Source of the DNA: Scortum barcoo
Lineage: Eukaryota; Chordata; Actinopteri; Centrarchiformes; Terapontidae
DNA: 64,000 nucleotides
Reading direction: 5' to 3'
Assembly (NCBI GenBank): GCA_023238725.1
Contig: CM041546.1
Span: 20,835,585 to 20,899,584 of the forward strand
Shown here: positions 1 to 9,550 of the stretch, one piece after another
Layout of the letters: every line of letters starts with the position of its first letter
Numbering within the stretch: position 1 is the first letter of the stretch
Notes under the pieces: model-generated
What the model was told of the DNA's origin: nothing
Databases searched by the model: none
Seen by the model: only the letters and a program-made list of their open reading frames with translations
Position numbers and translations under genes: made by a program

Positions 1-225
1 TTAGATATTGCACTCAATTTTGATAATATTTTGATACATTTTTCAGACCTACTTGGGACAATAAATTGAATATCTTTTGATTGTGGATAAAACTAAATTT
101 CAGGATGTCACTTGGGGCTTTTTGAAACATTGGTGAACATTTCTCACCATTTTCTTACATTTTATGAACCTTAACCTTAACACTATAATGAAGATAATCA
201 TTAGTTACAGCCCTAAAACATAAAT

Positions 226-300
226 CCAAGATTCAAGATTCAAGAATTTATTGTCATTACACAACAATTTACATCAGCAATCATTGGTAATGAAATTCTT
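226..300 (-). mobile_element. LINE/SINE 3' tail remnant
   Basis: Read on the minus strand, this stretch has an ACAATAAA-like sequence followed by tandem copies of a TTGAATC heptamer. That is the 3' terminus typical of fish Rex1/L2-type non-LTR elements. A similar tail closes the LINE near 44.34 kb. No coding sequence is attached, so only the 3' end remains. The family name is an inference. Confidence 0.5.
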
Positions 301-822
301 AAGTCCAAATGTATATAGTTAGAGTTATATTTCTGTGAAGTACTGTTGTGATTACTATCCATTTATTCTATCTTTCTATGAGTAGTGCTTTTTTGGGACT
401 AGTGCTCTTTACAGCTGAGCTTTTTTTCTTATCCACCACATTTCATTGTGTGTTGACCCTTGATATAACCTTCAAATGACATGATAAATCTGAATGTGAC
501 AAAAAAAGCTGCATGCCTCGTGAGAATAACATTAAATATTAGTGTATTATTACAACATAAAAATAGTATCATTATATTACTGTAATATTTAATCATGTAT
601 TACACAGTAAAATCATATTGTTTTATTATAACGTCTTGGCCATTCAGAGTTGTCTCTTATATGAATGTTTAAGAAGCGCAACAGGTGTCACTGAACATGA
701 GTATTGTATAATTCAAATTATAACTGAAAGCAGAAACCAGATAAATGCACATCCCCCTCTGTATTACATCAGAGATAATCAATCATCATTAGCATCATTT
801 TATCAAACATCATTAGACTCAC

Positions 823-893
823 CTCCTGCCTGCTGTCGGCTTTCGATGCCAAACTTTCCCCTCTTCTTTGTTTCCGATGTCCGTCACCTCCAT
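823..893 (-). CDS. tbc1d31: TBC1 domain family member 31 (WDR67), first coding exon only
   Basis: The exon encodes the N-terminus MEVTDIGNKEEGKVWHRKP and a few further residues (23 codons plus 2 nt), closely matching the start of vertebrate TBC1D31 (LGNKE..GKIWHRKP). It ends at a good donor, GGAG|GTGAGT on the minus strand. TBC1D31 is a WD40-repeat protein with a C-terminal TBC domain, found at the centrosome and centriolar satellites and linked to ciliogenesis. All WD40 and TBC exons lie beyond the left edge; I found no second exon in bases 1-822. It lies head-to-head with derl1, as in human. The start is chosen by homology. Four short uORFs precede it if the leader is unspliced. The downstream phase cannot be checked here. 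Confidence 0.85.
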
Positions 894-1230
894 TTCACAG
901 AAACAGACTCAGGCCATACATTTAAGAAACAGAGGGAATATTCATTTGCTTTAATAACTAACTCCAGGTTTCTGCTCCGGCTTCTAGTAGCATGGAGAGC
1001 TAGCAGGCTAACAGGCGGACAAACAGCGCGAAATTCAAAAAGAGAAACTTTCAGTGTGTTTAGTTTGAAGCTCCGAGCAGAAGAGCCGTGAAGCTCACCG
1101 ACAGTTAGTGTTTATACGAGTCCGTCTGTCCTCTCAAAGCTCAACACAGACACCACACTGAGTGTTTCCTTCAACTTCAGCTGTAGCAGACTTTGTGGTT
1201 TGTTTTGAGGACGGTTACTCTGTCGCCCCA
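894..1230 (-). promoter_or_regulatory. tbc1d31: tbc1d31 5' leader with four short uORFs
   Basis: This is the inferred 5' UTR between the promoter motifs near 1.23-1.28 kb and the ATG at 893. Minus-strand uORFs read ATG..stop at 993-958 (11 codons), 945-922 (7 codons), 921-895 (8 codons, stopping one base before the main ATG) and 917-909 (2 codons). The transcription start and the absence of a leader intron are assumed. Confidence 0.45.
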
Positions 1231-1233
1231 AGG

Positions 1234-1279
1234 TGACGTAAACGGCAACTAGGGGGCGTGCATCATGGGAGTTGTAGTT
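1234..1279 (-). promoter_or_regulatory. tbc1d31 core promoter: CRE-like, CTCF-like and ZNF143 motifs
   Basis: The minus strand reads ACTACAACTCCCATGATGC at 1278-1260, close to the ZNF143/SBS consensus that marks many TATA-less vertebrate promoters. A TGACGTAA CRE/ATF half-palindrome lies at 1234-1241. A CTCF-like core (CAACTAGGGGGCG) lies at 1246-1258. The cluster sits about 340-390 bases upstream of the tbc1d31 ATG, where a start site is expected. Confidence 0.55.
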
Positions 1280-1299
1280 CCACAATAGTGACTCAGGAA

Positions 1300-2560
1300 A
1301 AATTTGTATCTTAAACTTTTACATTGTTTGGTGTGTGTGTGTGTGTGTTATCATAATGTAATAGTTACTTTTCTGATGTATATTTTCCATAACTTTTTGG
1401 CGTACTTCCAAACATGATGGTCTAAATGCTGTTTCATATCTTTCTCCACACTTACAGTTCTGGATATCAACTGAACTGAAACTGAAAACAATAATATAAA
1501 AATGTTTCAAAATTTTAAAATAAAGACAGTATAAAAGTTAACCTTCACCCAGGCTCATTGTGTGTTGAGCATCACATCAGATAAAACTTTATTGATGTCA
1601 TCTGAATTATGCTGCAGACGCCCTCAAAGATGTCTTTCCTGTTTTGCAGCATTGTATCAAGATATATATAGAGACATCACTGAGTTATAAAGTATTGTTT
1701 ATCAGTAATGATTCTCTTTTATTTATTAATTCCTTCCCAGATGCAGATGCAATCTAAACCCTCCTCCAGTCCTCTCAGCTTGCCCATCTTAACAATCTGC
1801 TTCATTGCCTGAACTGACTCTCTCCACATGTGGCTGCAGGTCAAGTCTGAGCTTCAACAAATTTCACAGGAAGTACTGTAAGAATGCAAATAAGACGTTG
1901 TCGTGTGAGAGGATATATACACATCCGGTTCTAACATTCCCTTCAACCTAAGAGCACGACTCTTCAAAATGAATAAATGATCAGGTTAACAAATACATGA
2001 AGGTACAAGCCCAGAAATAAATATAAGGCAGATAGCCCTTCATTGGCGTTGCTTGCATCTACTGTCAAGTTGATGTCTGTTGTCAGCATCCTTAATAATA
2101 TAAACACCTTTTGCTTTATGTCTTTTTCATGAGCAGAGACAGAAGTTTCATTATCATTATTATTATTGACTGTAGAAGTAATATTATACAGTTGCTGCAC
2201 TATTCTATATAATATCATTTCATTTCACCTTATACTGTATCTCATATCTCATACTATATTATTGTATCATACTATATTAAATTACATCAACTTGCTTCGT
2301 ATCCTATACTATACTTCTGTTATATATTAGGACAGACAAACTGTTCCATTATTACTTAATCATATAAAATATTAGTCTTGCTGTTTACATGTTGATTCTG
2401 ATGCTATTAATCACACCACTGCCACTTTCCTCAGTTACTTATTATTTTACATCTATTCCCATCTGTACACACTGCTGTCATTGTGCTGTTGCAACAACTG
2501 AAAGAATCGATAAGGGCTCATCTAATCTCACAAGAGCAGAAGTAGTTTTATTGTGAAAAG
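1300..2560. other. Intergenic stretch between tbc1d31 and derl1
   Basis: The sequence is AT-rich, with a (GT)9 run at about 1330-1348 and no coding sequence I can support. Together with the flanking promoter motifs it forms a short (about 1.4 kb) divergent intergenic region. Confidence 0.6.
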
Positions 2561-2609
2561 CTGAACCGGACGTGTCCGTCACTATGTAAAGCTAGCTCTC
2601 TGTGATTAG

Positions 2610-2617
2610 CCACGTCA
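2610..2617 (-). promoter_or_regulatory. UPR element (UPRE) in derl1 promoter
   Basis: CCACGTCA is the exact reverse complement of TGACGTGG, the UPRE bound by XBP1s and ATF6. It lies 36 bases upstream of the derl1 TATA box. A second ACGTG core sits in a near-palindrome, CGGACGTGTCCG, at 2567-2578. Derlins are known unfolded-protein-response targets in other vertebrates, so the placement makes sense. Use in this fish is inferred. Confidence 0.6.
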
Positions 2618-2645
2618 TGTAAAGTTAGCAGTGGAGCAGCTCTGA

Positions 2646-2653
2646 TATAAAAG
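2646..2653 (+). promoter_or_regulatory. derl1 TATA box
   Basis: TATAAAAG followed by a G-rich stretch lies 94 bases upstream of the derl1 ATG. This predicts a start site near 2675 and a 5' UTR of about 70 nt. Confidence 0.6.
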
Positions 2654-2746
2654 CAGGGAGGGGTCGCAGTCTTTTTTAAACGAAATTAGTTTGTTTTTTA
2701 AGAAGACGAGCTCTCGTTTCCGTGTCGTATCTAGCCGGACGTAAAG

Positions 2747-2899
2747 ATGTCAGACATAGGGGACTGGTTCAGGAGCATCCCGTTCATCACTCGCACCTGG
2801 TTCGCTGCCTCCGTCGCTGTCCCCTTTGTAGGAGAGCTAAGACTGGTGGACTTCAGGAACCTCATGCTTTTTCCGGAGCTGGTCTTTAGCAGGTTTCAT
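2747..2899 (+). CDS. derl1: derl1 coding exon 1
   Basis: Residues 1-51, cytosolic N-terminus and first membrane segment. It ends TTTCAT|gtgagt in phase 0. Confidence 0.96.
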
Positions 2900-5800
2900 G
2901 TGAGTGTCTCTCTTGCTGTTTCACCTGTGTGTGTTTTGTGGAGGTAAAGGTGAATTAGCAGGTGGCTAACCGAGTTAGCAGGCCTGAGCTGTGTCGCAGC
3001 CAATCAGAGAGCGAGACGCAGAAGCTGACGACTTCCGGAAGCTGTCAAAATACTTAATTTATCAACACTGAAATAAAGTGTAAATATTTTTAAACATCTG
3101 GGCTAAAATAGTATATATCGTCACGTGGCCTTAAGGTTGTATTTTATGGATTTGGTGGAATAACAGCAGACAGTTCTTAGGTGCTATTTTGTTTGTCACG
3201 CCACAAGGTGGAGAAGGTGTTTTGGGTTAATCATAAAGTGACTTTGTTACTCTGAAATGAGCCCTCGAGGCAATGGTTTTACTGTGTGTCACTCTGCTTA
3301 CTCATGTCAGAGGGAAGTATGTAGCCTCTTTGCTAAACTTGAACACATTTTCCAGCTATAGTTTCAGGTTATTTTAAAGAATAAGATTTCTCTATTTCCT
3401 AAAAGTAAAAAGAAAAATGATGCTTAATTATAATTTGGACCACCCGACATTATGTGAAGTGGTTAAAATGAGCTACACTTCACCAGCCACAGCAGTAAAA
3501 TGCCATGTCCACATTATTGCTTAAATAACAATAATTCATTCATATAATACATAAAATAAAAACTCACTGTGCCACTTGTGAGCATATTGCCATAATATCT
3601 TATTTTTCTGCTAATACTTAAGTACTAACAAGGTAAGATTTTTGAAAGCAGGACTTCTACGTGTACTGGACTATTTTGTGCAGCAGCATTACTACTTTGA
3701 CTCAAGTAAAGGACCTGAATATTTGAATGGTGCCACCCTCTGTCATGTTTTAGGACTGTTGGTGTTTGACCTGCCAGAGAGCTTGTGTGATGGCTACAAT
3801 AGGTTACTGATATCAGAGTGCTGCAGCTCAATAGCTTATTGTTGTACTTCTCTATTTACTTGGAGTTGTTTTGTTGCTTGGCAACCAAATAAAAATGAAT
3901 CTCAACCTTGTTTACACACTGTAGTTTGTTGATCAGAAAAAAGGTATTGATTTAAATCATGATTAGTTTCATCATTACTGAATGGCAGGTCAGCCAATCC
4001 ATCATGTAAGCTCCTGAATAGACTGCTGGAAGTTTTCCTCCGCCATACATTTTGATATCATATCTCTCTGGTGGGAAATGAAAGGGGATTTACTTTCTGT
4101 TTAAGAGTCACCCCAGTAAGCATCGATGCAATTATGATGCTGTTTTATGCGGCATCTGAGGGGAGCTTAACAGAAGTCCATTTCTTTAGACTAAGCATGG
4201 GTGGAAGTTTATTCTAAAACCGCTCTAATTTATCTGTAAAATAAAAAGAAATGAAATAAGTGTTGCAGCATATGTAATTAAAATCAAGGCACAGTTACAA
4301 TTGTTCCACTTCAGTATTTTATGTTGTAATTGTATCCTGTCATTTCCCCTGTGATTAATAGTAATTTAACACTAAATGCTCATCACCCCTCAGGTCACCT
4401 CTTAAATGCTTTATTGATCTGACGTCTGTTTCCATCACATAAAATCTTTGAATCTAATTGTGAGTTAACAGACTCTGCCGAGGAACGCCAGCCATCTGGT
4501 GCCACTAGTTCAGCGCTTATAAGTTATCATTTACAATCCACAAGAGACTTCACGTGTGTTAGAAGCAAAGCCTTGAAAGTTTGGATCTGCAAACACATCT
4601 ATATTGAAGTCTTTCTACATTTATATTAGACTAAATGTGTCTTGTGTTTGTTTCAGCTCTGGAGACCAGTGACAGCCACACTGTATTTCCCACTTGGGTT
4701 TCCGTACCTGGTAAACCTCTATTTCCTCTACAACTACTCCTCACGGCTAGAGACAGGTGAGACGACTGGCTTCTGTGATTTAGCACACACTGAGTGTTTT
4801 TTTTTTTTTTTGCTTATCTTTTTTTGGTGTTTGTTTTCCAGGGATATTTGATGGCAAACCTGCAGACTATATCTTCATGCTCCTCTTCAACTGGATCTGC
4901 ATTGTTGTATCCTTTGGCTGTCATCGCAAAATACCACAATCTTTTAAAACCTTCTGTTTAAAGAAGAACTGCACCTACAGTAAATCATTCCTACATCTAG
5001 GGTTACCTCCCTGTCAGCCTTTTCTCCACTTCACCCTTGATTCTAGCTCTCTGCTGTCTCCTTTGCCCCTCTGCATTACTCTTTCATCTGTCTTTTCTGT
5101 ACCCATCTCTCTCTCTGTTTCTCTCTCTCTGCAGCACTGTGCCATGTCAGGGTGGCTCTGTGCCAGTGGCCCAGTGTCAGTCTACCCCTGCAGAGCAGAG
5201 AAACCTAATCTAGGTCACATGCAGCACCAGCAGCACAGCCCGGTCCACATCTCAACACTGTGTCGTTCTGTCAGGAGTTCTGATTGTCAGCTTTTCAGGC
5301 ACTCCTTATTTGTAAAATCCTGATCTCCTTAAACTGGATCCAAAGCACTTGTTCACTTTGTAAATTGTGGGAATGGGTGAATAAACAAAAGCAAGGTTAG
5401 GCGAGGTCTGGTCAGGCAGTGTCAGATGATTTGCTCAAGGGGTGAGAGGCAGGAGTGGCGGGTGACCGTCGGCCAGTTCAGGGGATTTGAACTGGAAACC
5501 TTCCAGTCACCAGCTGATCTAATCTTGAGGCTCCAGCTGTGATCATATTGGCTCAGGAGGTTGTTGTCCTTGACTCTAGCTGTAGATAGTCGGGCTGCTG
5601 ATGAACATGCAGGTGAGAATCCTCTGTCTCTCTATGTATTTATACCACAATATGACATTTTGACCAATGTACACTGTATATGAAGCATGCAGAAATAGTT
5701 TTCAGTCATCACTTGAGGAGATCTTAGGAGTGTCACATAATTAAAGATGACCACTCAAACGAGGCTTTCTGAAAGGAAATGTTTGACATTATCCGCTACT

Positions 5801-7867
5801 TCTCAGGTTTAGCTTTTGTGGTGTCAGAATCAGTTTTTTTTTTTTTTTTTTTTAAAGTTACCCACTCTGCTGCACTGTGACATTGTGTCAGTTTGCAGTA
5901 CATGCCAGATTTATCACACTTGACGTGACATTTGTACTGTTAACATTTGTACTGTTAAATTCTCCGTAGTTAAGCTATTATTAGCGAGCAAGCTGCTAAG
6001 TATCTTTGATGCTTTTAACTACGGAAGCCTTGAGATGCAAGTGAGAAAATAAATTCTCGAATGCTATTTGTCTCTCTTCAGCTGTCGGTATCAAATAAAG
6101 GAAAAGTTTATATGAAATTGAGTCAAGTTTATTTTATTTGAGTGCAAACAAAAGAGATCACCTGACTGGCTTCCCGTTTGATATGTCCAAATGATTTGGT
6201 CATGTTAGATCATAAAGGTCTTGCACATTCATTGTCAGCCCTTGCAGTAGGAAAACAGGCAGTCATTAAACCAAATGTGACTTAGTCGGATCACTGTATC
6301 TCTGAATACCTTTATGAAAGCACTTCTGTCTTGATGCTGTTTGTATGAACTCATTGTTTATGTTTATGTTGTTGTTGTGATCAGCTCCTGATGAGCGCAA
6401 TGATCATGTCGGTGCTCTACGTCTGGGCTCAGTTCAACAAAGACGTCATTGTGTCCTTCTGGTTCGGAACAAGATTTAAGGTACCTCCATGTTTAATCAC
6501 CACCACTCATCAAAAGATTATACTATTTTATCCAGTCTCATTAAAAGTAGCTCATATTTCACGGTAATATCAGAGCACATAATGTTTTTATGGTTCAGAC
6601 TGTCATCATGTGATCATTAGCCACGTAATATTTCTACCTGAATGTGAGAGCTTTGGGTTCAAACAGTCCTGTTAAAAATGTTCATATTTTCTGTCCCAGG
6701 CACATTATCTACCTTGGATCATCCTGGCCTTCAACTTCATCATTGCAGGCTCGTAAGTAACCATTTTAAATTACTTACACAGAATGTTTATTTCTGTGAG
6801 GTTTAACTACTCTTCTGCTCTTTGTTGTTTTCGTGCAGGTTTGTGAGTGAACTGACAGGGAACCTGGTGGGTCACCTCTACTTCTTCCTCATGTTCAAAT
6901 ACCCCATGGACCTGGGAGGACGCTCCTTTCTGTTCGTACCAGAGATCTTGTAAGTTTTTTTTATTTTTGGCCTCTAATTTTTTTTTTTTTTACATCAAGG
7001 GTGTTCTGTGTATATTTTTAAAGTACAACTATGAAACTTTTACATGAAGAAATAGAAGGAAATGAAGGTCTGGTATGACCAGTAGCTTCTTGTGGCTCAT
7101 GTTTACAAAGTCACGATTGATTCTCTCCTCCACTCTTCTCTTATTTCACCACTGTAACACGATGTTTTAACATTTACAATTATTCCATTTGGCTGCTGTT
7201 CAGCTGAAGTTACTTAGGCATGCTTTAAAGTGCAGTGCACAGAAACCACAAAAGTTGTCTGACAGGGTTTAAACTCATCAAAAGCTTCTTTGTATTACCA
7301 GAAAGTCAAATTAAACTCAAACCCTGTGTTGTAAATGTCCATTAGATCTCACAAAGCTATTTTTCCCCACTTGTACTATCTGTTGTGCAGTTGTGCAGCT
7401 GCTTCTGCTGTTTTTGCATTCAGCCTTTTTGCATTCAACTGTTGGTTTCACTTCTAAAGTAATATTTTACATATTGTGAGTAAAACTCTTTCGGACAGAT
7501 CACAGCAGGCAACACCCAAAAAAAAAAAAGATTTACCAAGAGTGTATCAGGATCTACCAATCTGAATGTTAATCATGATTTGCTATGGGTATCTGCAACA
7601 ATTTTCCTTTAATTTAAAAGAACGACAGAACACTGCTAAGTTCATCTTCTACTTAGAAAATAAGAATTGTTGTTTGCTTTAGAAGCGGTGTTAAATTCCT
7701 CCCCACTCTCTCCTTTTCTCTCCAGGTATCGGTACTTCCCCAACAGGAGGGGAGGCGTTGCTGGCTTTGGAGTCCCACCCAGCAGGAGACCAGCGGCCCA
7801 GGAGCAGGCGGGAGGAGGAGGAGGACGACACAACTGGGGCCAAGGCTTCCGTCTGGGGGAGGACTGA
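2747..7867 (+). CDS. derl1: Derlin-1, complete gene with 8 coding exons
   Basis: Derlin-1 is a rhomboid pseudoprotease of the ER membrane. It works in ER-associated degradation, helping move misfolded proteins to the cytosol and recruiting the p97/VCP ATPase. Coding exons are 2747-2899, 4657-4756, 4842-4906, 5586-5612, 6385-6480, 6700-6752, 6839-6949 and 7726-7867. All introns are GT-AG and every junction keeps frame, giving 248 residues (human 251). The N-terminus MSDIGDWFRSIP is diagnostic. The conserved WR motif lies at residues 53-54, several hydrophobic membrane segments lie between about 20 and 190, and NLVGHLYFFLMF and YPMDLGGR follow. The cytosolic tail has a Gly-run and ends GQGFRLGED, the SHP box that binds p97. 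The start follows a TATA box and UPRE. Derlin-2 and -3 are excluded by the N-terminus and tail. Confidence 0.97.
4657..4756 (+). CDS. derl1: derl1 coding exon 2
   Basis: Residues 52-84, with the rhomboid-family LWRP motif and LVNLYFLYNYSSRLET. Acceptor tttcag, donor gtgaga; it ends one base into the Gly85 codon. Confidence 0.96.
4842..4906 (+). CDS. derl1: derl1 coding exon 3
   Basis: Residues 85-106 (GIFDGKPADYIFMLLFNWIC). Acceptor ttccag after a T-rich tract, donor gtatcc, phase 0. The donor is weaker than the others but fixes the junction with the 27-nt exon. Confidence 0.92.
5390..5560. repeat. Possible tRNA-derived SINE remnant in derl1 intron
   Basis: The segment has GGGATTTGAACT near 5480, whose complement resembles a Pol III box B (GTTCAAATCCC). 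It is followed by CCTTCCAGTCACCAGCTGATCT, a layout seen in many fish tRNA-like repeats. No box A was confirmed. Weak call. Confidence 0.3.
5586..5612 (+). CDS. derl1: derl1 coding exon 4, 27-nt microexon
   Basis: Nine codons, IVGLLMNMQ, match the human segment ITGLAMDMQ. Acceptor ctgtag, donor gtgaga. Another acceptor-like AG lies 6 bases upstream, but using it would add an in-frame TAG. Confidence 0.88.
6385..6480 (+). CDS. derl1: derl1 coding exon 5
   Basis: Residues 116-147 (LLMSAMIMSVLYVWAQFNKD, then VIVSFWFGTRFK). Acceptor atcag, donor gtacct, phase 0. Confidence 0.96.
6700..6752 (+). CDS. derl1: derl1 coding exon 6
   Basis: Residues 148-164 plus two bases of Ser165 (AHYLPWIILAFNFIIAGS). 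Acceptor cccag, donor gtaagt. Confidence 0.95.
6839..6949 (+). CDS. derl1: derl1 coding exon 7
   Basis: Residues 165-201, including NLVGHLYFFLMFKYPMDLGG, the last membrane segment region. Acceptor gtgcag, donor gtaagt. Confidence 0.95.
7726..7867 (+). CDS. derl1: derl1 coding exon 8 and stop
   Basis: Residues 202-248 and the TGA stop. It encodes the cytosolic tail with an Arg/Gly-rich stretch and the SHP box GFRLGED. Acceptor ctccag after a pyrimidine tract. Confidence 0.96.
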
Positions 7868-9550
7868 GCAGAGACAAAGGGAGAGAACTACACACGCCCC
7901 AATTGCTGCCAATAACAAATGGTCATGCAGTTGATGTTTCAGGTTAAAATGCTCGCTTTTTCACATTCTTTCCTGTTTGACTTAAAATTTAATTCACATC
8001 CATATTCGGTTTTTAAGAATACAACAGGATGAAATTTGTGGAAACGCGCATTTTAACTGAGACAGCAGTGCACAGAAGGACTCTCAAGACTCCGACTGCA
8101 AATGTACAAAGCCGGTTCTACTACTATTGTGGATGTGTCCACGTGATGCAGATAGAAGAAAATATGAATAATTTTTTTTTTTTTTTTTTTAATGTGATTA
8201 TTCTTGATCCCCACTCCACCTTTCTTCTTTCTTTCCGTCCTACCCTTTTCACCCCCCCCTTTGCCTTTCCTCCACACCCTGCCATCGGACTGTCAAGACA
8301 AGAGATGCTGCAGCTGCACACCAGCATGCTGTTGATTTAGATTCTTGTGTTGCTCTCTCTTTCTCTGTGATGCCATATCAGATTACATTGTAATTACCAA
8401 CGCACTGGGAGTGTGCAGAACATGGGCAGAGCTATTTAGAGAGGACTGTTTTCAGGTTCTGAATTTCCATGGCTGTAAAATGTTTTTTAAGCCTCTGTGG
8501 CACTGACTTGATCTTTCTGTGTCTTAAGATCTGATCTTAACGAAAATGAGGTAAAGATGGGATTTAGCTGTTTTTTTGTTCTTTTGTAAATATAACAGTT
8601 GTTTATTGAAAGGATGAGCCGGTCTGAGTGTGTAATTATAAAACTATCCGTGTTTCCCTCATGGAACACATAGATAAAACCTTTTTTATTCTCTCAAGTC
8701 ATCTGTCTGGGTGAGAATCACTATGACTGTATGTGCATGATACAATAAGGCTGAGACTACTCTTCTCAGTATCAGTACATCTGCACATTATTTGTGATTA
8801 ATCATGTGACCTATAAATGTATAGAAAATGGTTTAAAATGCTTTGCTCTTTTGATCCAACAGTAGTGCAAACCCCCAAAATATAGATTATACTGACTATA
8901 TGATTATAAAACAAAGAAAAAAATCTTCATACTGAAGAAATCTGAACAAGATGTTTTGCTTTTGTGCATGAAAAATTACTTATGATCAACTTAGATGCTG
9001 ATTATTTTTCTGTCAAATGATTAATTGACTAATTGTTTCAGCTTTATTCACAATATAGCTTTATTCCGCAAGTGGAGAGGGCTGGGCCTCATGCAGCAAT
9101 ACTCTCTTCCATTTTTCTCATATTTTCTGTTAAGAGAAATAATAAGTCAACTCCAGATGTACCAAATATTAACCATCCAAATCTGCTCTTATCTGGGTGG
9201 GTGTAATGTTGTTCCACTAAATGTTCTGGAGTTATCTGTTGCAAACAGCAACAGATGTACGATGAGCTCGAAAATGTAGCGTGTTCAGTCTGCACCAACA
9301 CATTTGTCATGGTTAAAATCAAGTCCTATTAGGGACTCTAATTATGAGATGGGATGTTTGATTAAAAATTTGCTGAAACAAATGTATCACAGATTCCACC
9401 AAACCAAGATACAAAGCTGTAAAAGGCAAAAAAGCCATACCAATGTATCATCTGGAAGAGACATGTTATACTAAATTCATCTTAATCAGTCTCCTATACC
9501 TTGTCCAAGTGCTGGTTTTCGATGCAGACGATTTACACTGAAAGACCAAG
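7868..9550. other. derl1 3' flank, no second gene
   Basis: Downstream of the derl1 stop this should hold its 3' UTR. I see a poly-T run at about 8169-8190 and no canonical plus-strand AATAAA within the first kilobase; a variant AATAAG lies near 8745. Open frames here are short and unlike any family I know. Confidence 0.45.

Noticed and set aside
1..822. Search for tbc1d31 exon 2
   Set aside because: No minus-strand segment encodes the expected WD40 start with splice sites; the next exon must lie outside the window.
618..1091. Plus-strand 157-codon open frame
   Set aside because: It lies antisense to the tbc1d31 first exon and leader, and its protein has no family features.
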